Origin: Volutella citrinella | Lineage: Eukaryota > Ascomycota > Sordariomycetes > Hypocreales > Nectriaceae | NCBI GenBank assembly: GCA_034401135.1 | Contig: JAWZSP010000007.1 | Span: 3,100,001-3,164,000, forward strand | DNA length: 64,000 nt | Direction of reading: 5' to 3' | Shown here: positions 24,956 to 36,243 of the stretch, piece after piece | Numbering within the stretch: position 1 is the first letter of the stretch | Layout of the letters: the number at the start of each line of letters is the position of its first letter | Made by a program: the position numbers and the translations under genes | The notes under the pieces: model-generated | Database searches by the model: none | What the model was told of the DNA's origin: nothing | Seen by the model: the letters and a program-made list of their open reading frames with translations, nothing else

Positions 24956-26119
24956 TTACTCCTCGTCCAGGAGCTCCTGGATGCGGGCCTTCACGCGGGC
25001 CTCCTTCTCGGCCTTGGTAGACTTGGGGGTCTTGTACTTCTTGGAGATCTCCTTCCACTCCTCCTTGGTCTTCTGGGGAGCGTCGCTCTCGGCCTTCTTG
25101 AAGGGGTCCTCACGGATGGCGGCGTGGGCCTCGGTGTAGAGGTCCTCGAGACCCTCGGCCTCAACGTCGTCCTCGGTGTACTTGGAGAACTGGCTGGTGA
25201 ATCGCTCCTCATCGTCGTCGGCAAGAGTCTCCATGTACTCAGCGACGTGGCCGCCGTAGATGTAGCTGCGGAGAACATCGGCATCGAGCTCCTTGGTCTC
25301 GATGTCGTAGCCGGGGAATCGCTTCTCCGAGTGGGGGACGAAGATGCCACCGTCGGAAGCACCCTTGAGGGCACCGAAGACACGGGCACCGGTGGAGGTG
25401 CGGGCAAGACCGACGTCAAGGAAGGCCTTGAAGGGGCGGCGCTCGCCATCGTCGGTCTCGACGGCCTCGGTGAGGGTGAACTCACCGTCAGCCTCCTCGA
25501 CACCAGTGAAGTCCTCGTCGAGGCCGAGCTTCTTCAGGGTGCGGCGGGCGACCAGGAGACCGGTGGCGTAGGCAGCGGCCCAGTTGGTGAGACCGTGGCT
25601 GATGCCATAGGCCTTGAGCTCGTGGGAGTAGGCGGCGGCGAAGACCTTGTCGCCGGAGATCTCGGAGCTCACGATCTGGCAGATGATGTCCTTGTTGGTG
25701 AAGCGGACGACCAGACGGTACTTGGGAGCATTGTACTTGTTCTTGGCCTGGGTGATGAGGCGCTTGCGGGCATAGTAGTCGGTCTTGCCAGAGCGTCTGC
25801 GCTTGTACTTGGTCTGGTAGCGGCTGTGAAAAAAACGTCAGAATGCTGCTCGACGAGCGACAAGCCAAAGCGAGGCATTGGAAGGGGGATCTGGTTTTTT
25901 ACTCACCTGTAGTAAGCGCTGTTCTTCACCAACTTGTGGAAAACCTGTCGCGAAAAAACCCCCGAGTCAGCAATTTGCGCTTCAGACTTGCTCGTCCTCC
26001 TTCCGAAGCAACTTGCGGTGACTCTCCCCGAGCAATTAAGGTGGCATTTCTGCCGAGTAGACGGAACAGCAGAGGATCCCAGTCAAGGGAGTCCTCTGAG
26101 ATAGGCCTCAACTTACCAT
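24956..26119 (-). CDS. RPL5: 60S ribosomal protein L5 (uL18)
   Basis: Large-subunit protein that binds 5S rRNA with uL5 to form the 5S RNP. Three coding exons, 26119-26117, 25944-25907 and 25823-24956, sum to 909 nt (302 residues), the usual length. The first coding exon is only the ATG, followed at once by GTAAGT; splicing gives [24 protein letters not shown]. Conserved blocks seen: [66 protein letters not shown] (shown here as separate known motifs) and [12 protein letters not shown]. The C-terminus is Lys/Glu-rich, as in the family. Codon use is strongly biased toward C-ending codons, as expected for high expression, which also creates a long antisense shadow frame. The start region faces the HAD gene across a 447-bp divergent promoter. 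Confidence 0.97.
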
Positions 26120-26566
26120 TTTGACGGTATTGACCAACGACGGCTTTTGGTGCTTGAGGTTGAAGGTTGGATGCAGAAGTGCGCCCGGAAATTTGGTGGG
26201 GGATATTTTCTAAGCCCTAAGCCCCCCTGTCGCGCTCATCGCTTAAGCCCACGAGGACCTGGGTTGGGGACGAGTCACCTGACGAAACGTTTTCCACCCC
26301 TTATCTTATCGGCTCTTTATCGCGGTTTGCTTATCGCACAAGACCTTGACCAGAATTTGTGAAGCCTTGGTCCGTGCGTCGCATGTGTCGGAGCCGAGGT
26401 CCCTTCGGTACATTGTTGGTTTGGGTGGGGGCCTTCCCCAGATCATCACCATCGACTCCAACCTCAACATTGAATGGATCTTCGCTGCGTATTGAGTTAG
26501 AGCTCGGTCTTTTCTTTTTCATATCCGTTGTCTCATCATACAGCGTCATTTCAATAAACCTCAGCC
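26120..26566. promoter_or_regulatory. Divergent promoter, RPL5 / HAD hydrolase
   Basis: 447 bp between the RPL5 ATG (minus) and the HAD ATG (plus). No gene inside. No transcription-factor site I would defend. Confidence 0.55.
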
Positions 26567-27514
26567 ATGTCAGAACCAAATAGACCAAAGGTCCTCCTCT
26601 TCGATATTGGCGGTGTCTGTGTAAGTGTCAATGCCCATGATCCCCGCTCCCCACCATGCAGAGAGTATAGAATCGGGTAAGCATTTTGAGCACCTGCTTA
26701 CCTTTCATAGGTGCTCTCACCTTTCCAGGTCATTCTAGATTACGAGCTGAGCAACGGGATACTGCCTGGATACGTCAATTACGCCATCTCAAAGACGTCG
26801 CCCAATGGGTTTTGGCATCGGATTGAGAGAGGCGAGATCCCTCTGGATGATGCATTCTTTCGAGGCTTCAACTCGGATCTGCACGACCAAGCCCGATGGG
26901 AGGCGTTCCACCAGCAGGAAAGGGCCAGAAATCCCGGCCTCCCTGCTCAAGTACCCCCTCTTCCATCAATTGATGCCGAGTCCCTCTTCAACGAAATGAT
27001 GACGTTCTCCACTAACCCGGATCCTTGGATGTCCCCAGCCCTCAAGAGCCTCGAGGCCAGCGGCAAGTTCATCCTCGCCGCCCTCAGCAACACTGTCGCC
27101 TTTCCTCCCGGTCACAAACTTTACGTGGAGAATTATGGAAAGGACCACATCCGAAGCGTCTTTGACATCTTTATTTCTTCTGCGCATGTTGGGGTCCGAA
27201 AGCCCGACCCCAAGATGTATCAGTTGGCTCTGTCAGAGGTAAACAAGTTCGCCAAGGACAACGCTCATCTGCCACGCGCAATTGGGCAGCAGTGGAGCCA
27301 AGGCATCGAGCCACAGGACGTGCTCTTCCTGGACGATATCGGGGAGAACTTGAAGGGGGCTCGGAACCTCGGAATGAGAACGATCAAGGTTCCGCTGGGC
27401 AGGACATATGAAGCGGTGGACGAGTTGGAACGTGCCACGGGACTGAAGCTAGCTGGGCATCACCCGCGAATACCGATCAAGCCCAAGGCGACCAGTGCGG
27501 AGCCAAAGCTGTAA
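26567..27514 (+). CDS. HAD-superfamily hydrolase
   Basis: Two exons, 26567-26620 and 26711-27514, give 285 residues. Motif I is LLFDIGGV (~residues 11-18; Asp nucleophile, with Gly where classic phosphatases have the second Asp), followed by VLSPFQVILDYE, typical of the subgroup that includes the epoxide-hydrolase N-terminal phosphatase domain and ACAD10. Motif II is LAALSNT, motif III the Lys in GVRKPDP, and motif IV FLDDIGEN. I used the acceptor at 26710; the one at 26728 is also in frame but would delete the conserved SPFQ segment. Substrate is unknown. The stop lies 20 bases from the stop of the convergent methyltransferase gene. Confidence 0.9.
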
Positions 27515-27534
27515 TGCAAGCTGCAAGCAATTAC

Positions 27535-28383
27535 TTATGGACCACCAGACTTCCTAGCAACGTAGGCATAAATCACATCCGACTCGACGACGCGCCCGTT
27601 GACGGCAGCTTTCCGCCACTCGTCTCGGAAACGCTCTCCTGCAACGGCTCTCAGTGCATCCGTCGGCAGGACAAACGCCAAGGAGAACTTCATTACGTAG
27701 TCAAACTGGTCATCTGCCTCGTCCAGGCCGTGGTACACATCCCCCTTGCCTGGGTGCTTCTCCAGACCTCGTTCCGTCTCGACGCAGAACCCCTGCCGCT
27801 CTAGAATGTCGGGGAGCGACCGTTGAGACGTGACCCACGCGCCGGTCGACAGAAACGGGGACCCCATCGACTCCGCAACCTTGGCCAGGGCGACACAGGA
27901 GCGGAGGCTGCCCTCATGGGGCACGTCGAGGACTATCCTACCCCCGGGCTTCAGGTAGCTTCGCCAGTGGGCGATGACCTGCTCGGGCCGCTCAAAGAGC
28001 ACGAATGCGTTGGAGCAGATGACAAAGTCGAAGCTGGCCGGTCCCACCGCCTCGCAGTCGTCCAGATGCGCCGCGTCATGCTGGACCAGCGTCAGTCGAC
28101 GCGCCAGGAGCGGGCTCTCGTCGATTTTGCTCTGCGCCTCGGCGAGCATGGCCTCCGTGACATCCACCCCCACAACGGCACCCCCGTCACCAACGCGCTC
28201 TGCAGCGAGGATGGCGTCCAGGCCCGTGCCGCACGCGAGGTCGAGGACGCGATCCCCCGCCTTTATGGGGACGAGCTGCATGAGCCGTTGGCTGTAGTCG
28301 GGGTGCCAGGAATCTTCATAGTCGACAGCGCGATTTGTATACATGCGCCGGGCAATGTCTGGCTGGGGCTCCGCGGAAGTCAT
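27535..28383 (-). CDS. Class I SAM-dependent methyltransferase
   Basis: Single-exon, 282 residues. Motif I is VLDLACGTGLDAILAAERV (~residues 45-63), then VVGVDVTEAML (acidic loop), and SFDFVICSNAFVLFERPEQVI and LKPGGRIVLDVPHEG (post-motifs), the typical Methyltransf_11/25 fold. I start at the ATG at 28383 (MTSAEPQPD); the frame is open a little further upstream but only with non-ATG codons. Substrate unknown; similar mould proteins are usually small-molecule or ubiquinone/sterol-like methyltransferases, but nothing here decides. It converges on the HAD gene, with their stop codons 20 bases apart. Confidence 0.88.
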   Translation of the reverse strand: MTSAEPQPDIARRMYTNRAVDYEDSWHPDYSQRLMQLVPIKAGDRVLDLACGTGLDAILAAERVGDGGAVVGVDVTEAMLAEAQSKIDESPLLARRLTLVQHDAAHLDDCEAVGPASFDFVICSNAFVLFERPEQVIAHWRSYLKPGGRIVLDVPHEGSLRSCVALAKVAESMGSPFLSTGAWVTSQRSLPDILERQGFCVETERGLEKHPGKGDVYHGLDEADDQFDYVMKFSLAFVLPTDALRAVAGERFRDEWRKAAVNGRVVESDVIYAYVARKSGGP

Positions 28384-29723
28384 TGTAGGATGTGCGATGG
28401 AGAGCGAGTACAAGCCCGCAGCTGCTCATCTGTCATTCGAAGAATGTGAAGTAGTTAGACGTTGTCATGTGAATGTCGTCATTTTCGGCACCCACCACAG
28501 ATCATATCGACCACTCATGTTGCTATTTTATCCCACAACGGCCTCGCATTCTACCAACCCAATTTTTAAGAAAAAAGGAACAACCCCTGTCGACAATAAA
28601 TAAGATTGAGAATAATCGATAACGGCCAAGAACATGAATAAACAAGGATGTGCTGGGAGGTGGTGCAATTACCTCGCTTACCCTAAACGACGAAATCGAG
28701 AGATCATGGTCAATACTGTCATGGGCTCAAGACTAGCTTTCACAACAACGAGACTCGCATCACATGAAGTGGTAATATTAGGCGCCGCATGTGCAGGTGG
28801 CCTGTTTTCTTGTCAATTCTTAAGCGAGTAACCGCCTTGTGAATCTGGAGATCCTCTCCTTGGTCTGACTAGATTTTCTTTCCATATTGAAGCAATCTCT
28901 GTGGATGCAATTTGGCATTTTCCTAGCGACGCTCCCTGAATGCCGGAGACGAAACGGAGCCCTTGGTTCGCTCGCTGCAGAGAATCTGGGTGGGCATGGA
29001 AAGCAACAAATATGACGCCAAAAAGGCAGCCAAGAGTGATACGGAACGCGCCGCGAGCAAGCCTTTTAGTCTCCGTCAGGATGGGCGTGTGGTCTAAATA
29101 TGTGCTCTTGCGGACCACATCCACACCGTCTTTGGCAGATGGCCCATCACCCACTGTTCCCACCTGACTGACACATGATCGAGCGCGACCTATGCAGAGC
29201 AGCACTCTCATGAAGCGGACAGCGGTCCAAATGCGATGATACTCCAGGCGGCATGGGGATATTGGCTTTAGGTAGCCTCGAAGTGACCAGGTAAGCGCTG
29301 AAGCGACAGCAGCAGAAGAAAAGAGGACGTCAGAAGTGACGAGGTCAGTGAGTCAAGAACAACTGGATTGTGCTTATGGAATTGCCGAATGGTTCATAAG
29401 CATTCAGCCCACCGGCGCGCATTCACAGAGTATTCTTTTTAGCCACCTGGGTTTCCAAAGGACCAAACAATTCCCACCGCGATGGACTCTCATCGCGCAG
29501 CAGCAATTTCCTTCCCACTGGTGTACCCGAGAGTGTGGTGTGGGTCGCGGGGCATCCTGCGCTAGTCCGTATATAGCTTGGAGCACGCTAAAAAATTGCG
29601 GCCCCACGTTCGCCCAATTGGGCAATGGACCAGTTCGGAAATGCCTCACCAGCTCCACACACACAAACACGCGATTCACGACGTCATATGGAAAGAAATT
29701 GCGCCACCCCCTCACAAGAAACA
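28384..29723. other. Mostly non-coding stretch before tRNA-Pro
   Basis: AT-richer than its surroundings in 28480-28840. It includes one weak ORF described separately (28813-29211). Nothing else recognised. Confidence 0.4.
28813..29211 (-). CDS. Doubtful ORF, 132 residues with one hydrophobic segment
   Basis: Starts at a true ATG (29211). A single hydrophobic stretch (FRITLGCLFGVIFVAFHA) sits at about residues 56-73 after a basic segment, so it could encode a small single-pass membrane protein. No family recognised, no intron needed. It could equally be a chance frame; I list it only because nothing else explains the interval. Confidence 0.2.
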   Translation of the reverse strand: MRVLLCIGRARSCVSQVGTVGDGPSAKDGVDVVRKSTYLDHTPILTETKRLARGAFRITLGCLFGVIFVAFHAHPDSLQRANQGLRFVSGIQGASLGKCQIASTEIASIWKENLVRPRRGSPDSQGGYSLKN

Positions 29724-29813
29724 GGCTTCATGGTCTAGTGGTATGATTCGGCCTTTGGGATTTCGTCAAACATCTCCTGGCCGAGGTCCCGGGTTCAATC
29801 CCCGGTGGAGCCC
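29724..29813 (+). tRNA. tRNA-Pro (anticodon TGG) with 18-nt intron
   Basis: Acceptor stem GGCTTCA/TGGAGCC (one G-T pair), A-box-like TGGTCTAGTGGTATGA, anticodon stem CGGCC/GGCCG, loop TTTGGG with anticodon TGG at 29756-29758, and T-arm CCGGG-TTCAATC-CCCGG. The intron at 29760-29777, one base 3' of the anticodon, is at the canonical position for nuclear tRNA introns, and yeast tRNA-Pro(UGG) is also intron-containing. A T-run about 35 bases downstream (29849-29855) could be a Pol III terminator. A partial copy of its 3' half lies at 43631-43760. Confidence 0.93.
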
Positions 29814-30168
29814 GCTCATGGCTTGCACAGCAAGCTCAACAGTCACATTTTTTTGCGGTTTTTCACCACACCGCCACCGCCAGTTCAGTTCTAGAATTCT
29901 TTTTGCTTGTGCATAATGCTGTATGTACCATGGAGATAGGGGAAGTGAGCAGGTTCAATTTAATCACAACAGGGCTTGGGCACTTTTTCACGAAAACGAT
30001 GAATTGCATTGCAGAAATGAGAACGACTACCGAAGATTCCAGTCTTTGAACACGACACATAAAGACAACGGAGTAGAGTGCTCAGGTAAGTTATTACGTT
30101 TTGCATTGATGGGCTTGCACTACTGCATCTAGAATGCTTGAACCAAAATGCCAACATGCCAATTCAAC
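29814..30168. other. tRNA-Pro 3' flank
   Basis: Contains the T-run after the tRNA. From 29814 to about 29914 it is similar to the flank of the truncated tRNA copy at 43662-43760. No gene. Confidence 0.5.
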
Positions 30169-32118
30169 CTACCCCCCTGCTGCAGCCTCAATCGTCTTCC
30201 CCTTGACGCTCTTCCACTCAGTCAGCACGGCCCCGACAATCGTCGCCGCCGCTGTTGCCGTGGCCAGGTAAAAGCTGGTCGTCAGCGCGTAGTTGTAGGC
30301 GCGCACCACGCCTTCCACCCACTCGGGCCGGATCACGGTTCGGATGTTTGTCGCGCCGCTGGTGAGAACGACGGCCGGGTCCAACTCAGGCACATACTGG
30401 CGTACCTTGTCGAGGAGGCTGTTGGTGAAGAGGGAGTGCCCTGCCGTTACGGCCACGGCACCGCCCAGCGTCTGGGCAAAGATGATCATGGCGGTGCCGG
30501 TGGGGATGTCGCTCATTTCGAGGACGACCTGCACTGCAATGAGTGTCTGCTGCAGACCGAGCCCGACGCCGGTCGCTGCGATGAACTGGTAGCCTATCCA
30601 GCCTCCCGCACCCGTAGTGGTCTCCAGGGTGGTGAAGAGGCCGAAACCAATCGCCATGAGAATGGAGCTGAGCACCATGAAGGGGGTGTAGTAGCCCCAG
30701 GTGGTGACAAGGGCGCCCGAAATGATGGACCAGAGCACGACACCCAAGAGGAGCGGCAGCGTTCGGATGCCAGACTGGATGGCGTTCGTTCCCTGGACGG
30801 CCTGGAACCAGATGGGGAGGAAGTACACCGAGTTGAGGAAGCAGGCGCCGCAGTTGAAGGAGAAGAAGGCCGACGCCCAGACGGAGCGCTTCTTGAAGAT
30901 GCGCGGCGGCACCGTCGCATTCTCGCCGCCCTTGTACTGCAGGTAGATGAAGACGAGGATCAGGACGGCAGCGAGCATCAGCAGGCACGTAATCTCAGAG
31001 TCGTCCCACTCGTAGTCGATGCCGCCCCATTGCAGAGCCAGCAAGAAGCAGACGATGGCGGGCGTGAAGATGACGGTGCCGACTGGGTCCAGCTGCCACA
31101 GCCGAACACGCCAGGGAGCAGGGGGGATGTTGCGATCCGGCTCCTTGAAGCACAGGACAATGACGGCGATGGTGATGGCTCCGATGGGCAGGTTGATGTA
31201 GAAGCACCATCTCCAAGTCACCTCGTCAGTAAACACGCCGCCCAGCAGCGGACCAGCAACGCCTGAGACACCCCACATGCCGCTGATGAGGCCGGTGTAG
31301 AACGGTCTACGGCGCAGAGGTACCGTGTACGCGAGGATTGTGAGCGCCCCGGCAAAGATGCCGGCGGACCCGATGCCCGAGATGGCCCGCCCAACGATGA
31401 GGGTGACGCTATCGGGCGCAGCACCACAGATGAGGCTCCCCACCTCGAATATGGCAACAACCGTGATAAAGGTCCACTTGATGCTCCAAAAGGTGTAGAT
31501 CTTTCCGAGAAACAGCTGGAGGGACGCCCCGGTGAGCATATACGCAGAGCCGTACCATCCAACGTCGTTGAGGCTGCGAAACTCGTCCGTGATTCTGGGA
31601 ATGGCGGTTGCAATGATGGAGTTGTCTATCAACGTTAGAAGGAATCAGGTAGTGAAGGCCATGGGTGATGAACCAAGTGCCATGACAAACACAGCCAGAC
31701 AAATTGCAAAGATGATCAAGAAGAGCTTCAGCCCTGTCACTCCGTCATCGTTTTGCCGGGTGCCCGCGTCGGGCGGTCGAGATGTGGGCTGCTGGATCTT
31801 TTCGGTGCTCTCAGTGTTAGTGACCATCTCCTGTGGCCTCAAGCTGGATCGAATCGACCCGTATATCGGAAAGTCTCTGGGGTTTGTCGGCGGGGTGTGG
31901 TATTCCACATGCTCCAGTGTCCTGACACTGAAGCGGCTCGAAGCAATCGACGGCGGCCGGGCCGAGTCTTCTTCTGAGAGCCATGCGTTTGCGTTGCGGG
32001 CCATTATCTCGGTATCTGGGTCTAGTCGGAAATGCTGGGGTGAGGACGCCATGATGGATGACCCGAGCGACTCGCTCGGGATCCGCACACTTAAACGAGA
32101 TCGCTTTGTTGAAGCCAT
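30169..32118 (-). CDS. MFS drug/toxin exporter, DHA2 (14-TM) type
   Basis: Two exons, 32118-31674 and 31625-30169, give 633 residues. The 48-nt intron has a GTTCAT donor and a CTAAC branch site, and joining restores MALDNSIIATAIPRITDEF, the family's first-helix motif. A ~135-residue hydrophilic N-terminus precedes about 14 membrane segments. Motif C appears as GVSGVAGPLLGG followed by WRWCFYINLPIG, diagnostic of the DHA2 proton antiporter group that includes fungal toxin and fungicide pumps. It lies in the plasma membrane by family knowledge; the substrate cannot be told. No biosynthetic cluster genes flank it. A long antisense frame across it is a codon-bias shadow. Confidence 0.93.
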
Positions 32119-33313
32119 TGCGAATCTAGAGTATACAGGAGCCGGGCATTGTTGCCAAATAATGGAACACTCAAGACAGTCTCACCTGGAAGACGGTGCA
32201 TATATGCGTCTGCCAAGCTGCCAAGGACTCACTCGATGCAAACACTGCCCGTCCTACGCTGCCAGCATCAACACTCTCACGGCAGCCATCATAACACGCG
32301 TGTATGCAAGCCAAGATATTCCAGCGACACCATCTCTCGCTTCCAGTAGCTGCTGCATGTCATAGATGCACGATGACACGCATAGCCAACGCCCGTAGCC
32401 TCGCTGTGGTGTCGCACAGGCTGCGGTTGACCATCGACGAGAAGCCATGCAACGGACTTTTCGAGAAGACCGAGCTGGCTCCCTGTAGGAATAAGTAGAA
32501 ACGGTGAATGGTGGCTGTCATCGATCAAGGTGTGTCGCACGGCAAGCAAAGAACCTGCACATGCCAAGTTGGAGGGTGAGTGGCTTGGTGCAACGCATTC
32601 AGCGGAATCCGGACCCCGGGCGGCCTCCCTGATGATGACCGACGTCTCCAACACGGCAGTGATTTTGCATGTCCGTATTATGGCAGCGTAAGCAATCCTC
32701 GCAATGCTCATATCAAGACGTCCGAGCGCCGCGCTTCCAGTACGCTACCAATCCAGAGCGTCGTGTTTGAACCAAGTGTGCCACCACCCGCATCTCGGGC
32801 ACCGAACACACCACCGTCACACCGTCTGCATTCTGCATTCTGCAATTTGCATGTGGCCACGAATTCAGGTTCCATGATCCGCTCTCCAGACGCACATATT
32901 TAGCATTGAGATGGACGAGATTGCAGGTCTCCATGACCGGGGGGCATCAAATTGGATGCACTTCCTGTATTCATATCTCGTCTTGGACATTATGTCAAAG
33001 TAATTCATCTCGGCCGCTCCGCGCAGACCTTTCTAAGTATGCCATTCAAACCCTGGTGGCGAAACTTGAAGGCATGCTGCCTGAGCGACCAGAAACCCAT
33101 GCATCAAGACGTACTCGCGAAGAGATAAACAAGCTGTCGTAAAGAGAATCGCCGCATTCAACATCCTTCCGGGCCGGCCAATAGAAGAATACATCTCAAC
33201 TCCATGTTCGCTACCAGTCTTAAAAACTTCAATGAGCGCCTTCTTTAAGCCGATGCTGAACCATATTACCTTCAACACCTAGTCATTTACAAACCCTGAT
33301 CCGTTCGGGTGGC
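32119..33313. other. Intergenic upstream of MFS gene
   Basis: About 1.2 kb between the MFS start and the 3' end of the next minus-strand gene. No supported gene, repeat or RNA; presumably the MFS promoter. Confidence 0.4.
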
Positions 33314-35266
33314 TTAAGACGCCTCGCTCCGACATTCTTCACCAAAGGGTGAGAGGCGAACGCGAGGGCTAGCACGGCGCGGCTCATCTTCATCATCAAT
33401 TGCCTTGGCCGAGCCAGCATTTTGGTTGCGTAGCCGCTTCGTCCCCTTTTCGGAAGAGCTGTCGGAGCCAGGCAGTGACGGGGGCCTAGGTTCGCGCTGC
33501 AAGGCAGTCGCATCTCCAATTTTCCCCAGTGAAGGCGGCCTCTGGGCGAGCCAGTCGCTGCTGGATTCTTTCGGACTGCCTGGTTGTGTCTGGGTAGTTG
33601 GAATTGGAATGCTGCTCCCAGAAGGCACAAAAAGTTGCTGGGATACCTTGCGTGTATCTTGGTGCTGGTTGCCGGTGCGAGAAGTGAAGCCAGACAGAGG
33701 CAACTCAACCGATCGTCTGGAAAGATTTTCTTTCCGGGATTTTACTTCGTTATTGATTGGAAGAGGTGTGGTCTGTGGCTTGGCCTGGTACGGCGCTGGC
33801 TGGTTGAGTAAGGAGTTCGTTAGGGGGTCGCCCCCTTCAAAAGGCATGTTTCTCTGCGGTAGAATTGGAAACGGGACGCCTTTGCTTGATTAGCAAGATC
33901 CGCCACCCATCAGCTTCGCACTCACCTCCGACATCGTAGCCCAACTGGCCATTAGTAGTTGGCGTGTTAGCTGGTACCTTGATTGGTCGAATATGGCAGT
34001 CTTCTTCGTGTAGCATGTTTGACAGTGAAAGTTGGCCATCACTAGAGAAGCAATTTTGCTCCAGATTGACCGACGATGCATAATCCGGCATGCTAACATC
34101 TGTGCTTGTCTTTTTGCATCGGCGAGAGGACTGGTCTGTTGTATAAAGTGGCTGAATTGTGTGCGGTTGCGTTCTCGCATTCTGGCGAATGTTGGTCAGA
34201 TCAATGGGCGCATTTGTCAACCAGTCAAAGTACGAGTTGGGGTCCTCAAATGGGTCGAAAAGTAGCTGGTTGGCATTGGGCTGGCCCTTCTCAGCGTCGA
34301 TGCTATCCATGTTCGCCGTGAAAGAGTTATCCGAAATGACTTCTTGAATTGCGGGGATTGCGAGCCCTGGTGGGCCAGCAGCTCGGCGTCTGGGAGAGTG
34401 GGCATGCGAATTCACATTTTCTGATGGGTACGCGGGAACGGGCTTAGAAGCGGTATGAGGAGTCCGCCGCCACATTCCCTCGTTGGGCCATGCGATGGAA
34501 GCACTTTCGAGAACATCTATGGTTGTTAGATTTGAACATCAAGCGGCTCCAGTAGCTTACCCAAGGGTGCGTGCTGGAATGAAAAAGCCACGATATTCTT
34601 CACACGTTCTGTCGGTACGGACATCGAGTCGCGCGGGAAACCTTCACTGATCACGAGCTTGATTCTGCCCATTTCGTCAGCAGGGCTCCAATACTGCTGC
34701 TGAAGGAGCTCTTTTTGAAAAGGAGGGAATTTGAGTGGCTCCAGGTCGCCATTCTTGGAGAAATCTGTCTTCGAATTAGCAGATGCACATTCGCAGCCAC
34801 CGCGGCAGCGTACCACAGCTGTGGGCGATAATGTGAGGCCAGCTGCCTTCTCGGCTCAGGGGCGTGGAACTGGCAGACTCGTTAGGCTTGAGTCACGAAT
34901 CGGGGCCGACAGCTTACGCGACAAGCCGACCGTCGATAAAGAGCCGAGTCTCGAAGATGACATTGTCTGGGTATTTGGTGTACGTTCTGGTGAAATTACT
35001 GATCGTAGGTGCGGACCAAGAGTGCATGGAGATTTGGAATGCTTTGCCGGCTTCCAGGCTAGGCACGAAGCAGGACACAGTAGGCAGTCCAGGAGAGCCC
35101 GGGACGTGGGAGAATTCTAGAGATTCACGTTAGTTATGGACGGCGTACGACGAGTGGATGCTGAGATACCGGCATCATGCACTACGTGGCACGAGACCTT
35201 GAACTCCTTGAAGGGGATGCCATCCTCCTGTGGGAAGAGTAGGATATCCCAGTCTCCGTAACGCAT
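33314..35266 (-). CDS. Conserved fungal protein of unknown function, six exons
   Basis: Built from six exons: 35266-35170, 35116-34918, 34869-34814, 34764-34561, 34516-33926 and 33879-33314, 1713 nt and 570 residues with every phase matching. The N-terminal ~190 residues form a folded-looking domain: WDILLFPQED, IPFKEFKVSCHVVHDAEFSH, LPTVSCFVPSLEAGKAFQIS, FIDGRLVAS, SPADEMGRIKLVISEGFPRD and NIVAFSFQHAPL. I remember this pattern from uncharacterised proteins in other Sordariomycetes but cannot name a domain. The rest is low-complexity, rich in Ser, Pro and Gln, with a basic KRLR segment near the end that could be a nuclear signal. The last intron's acceptor (AAAG at 33880) was chosen because it alone of those tried keeps the frame. 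Function not known. Confidence 0.82.
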
Positions 35267-36243
35267 GATGATGGCCACAGTCGAGAGGGAAAGAATGAGC
35301 CTGTCGACAGCCTGGGCAAAATGGTACAGCGAGTGAGTGGGCTTGTGGAGAGGCAAGCCGTGGAGATGCTAGTTGATGGAGGAGGAAAGTGTGTGCGATG
35401 GGGATGGAGGCGATGGGAGAAAGGATTTGGATAAGACAAAGAGAGCGAAGGAGGTTTGTCCTGAAGGCAGCATCCTAAGGCAGCAGCGACAAGGGCATCC
35501 AAAGGCCGATACCTGCATGTGAATGCTGCGACTAGTACCTACTACTAGTAGTGGGCGCCGGCAGTGCAGTTGGTAAGTAGGTACCAGTACTCGAGGAAGC
35601 AGCTCCTCCCCAAGGACGCAGTGGTAGAAGAAGGAGCTGCTGGAAAATTCCTGCACAAGTATCAGGCGCGGCGGCAGGATGATGCCGGGTGAGGTAGCAA
35701 ATGCAAGGCGGGCCAGTCAGAGGTCTCCCCAAGCGAGGCTACTAAGCCAGCTACGCCGATTCCAGCCCAACATGCCGAACCGCCACAGGGAAAGCGAGCT
35801 CCAGGAACCTCCGCCAAAGCAAAGACCAGTCAATGGGGTAATGGGAGTGATGTAGGAGTGGAGGGGCCAGCTGGGTAATGACTTGGTCGTGGCATTGGAT
35901 TGTCGCCTTGTCGGTGCTGGTCAGCGGGTAGTGGGAGACAAACGAGGTCAGCGAATGGGTGGTCATGTGACGCTGTAACATACACGATTTATGTGTCTCC
36001 AATTGAGCGTGAGCTAGGACAAAGGAAAAGTGAGGCTATTTTGACAATCGACTCTGTCCCGAGACAGCAATGGAATTCCGTCCTGGTATCGCTATGGGCG
36101 GTTCGTGGCCGGGCTCAAAGTTATGTCCAAAGTCACTCAACACCATCACACGACCACCTAGGGCTAGACACGCGGCTACCACGCCGTGCAGTTCCATTGA
36201 AGTCTTCCATTCTTTAAACTTATATACAACGGGAAGTGGCTTC
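35267..36243. other. Intergenic
   Basis: About 1 kb between two minus-strand genes: promoter of the unknown six-exon gene plus 3' region of NDUFB8. A short ACTAGTA-rich patch at about 35530-35550. No gene seen. Confidence 0.4.

Noticed and set aside
25124..25912. 262-residue Gly/Val/Leu-rich frame on the plus strand across RPL5
   Set aside because: Exactly antisense to RPL5; an artefact of the strong C-ending codon bias.
26711..26728. Downstream acceptor at 26728 for the HAD gene
   Set aside because: It keeps the frame but removes the SPFQ segment that follows motif I in this family.
30148..31266. 372-residue hydrophilic frame antisense to the MFS gene
   Set aside because: Covers the MFS exon in the shadow frame and has no motif, whereas the minus strand has clear membrane segments and family motifs.
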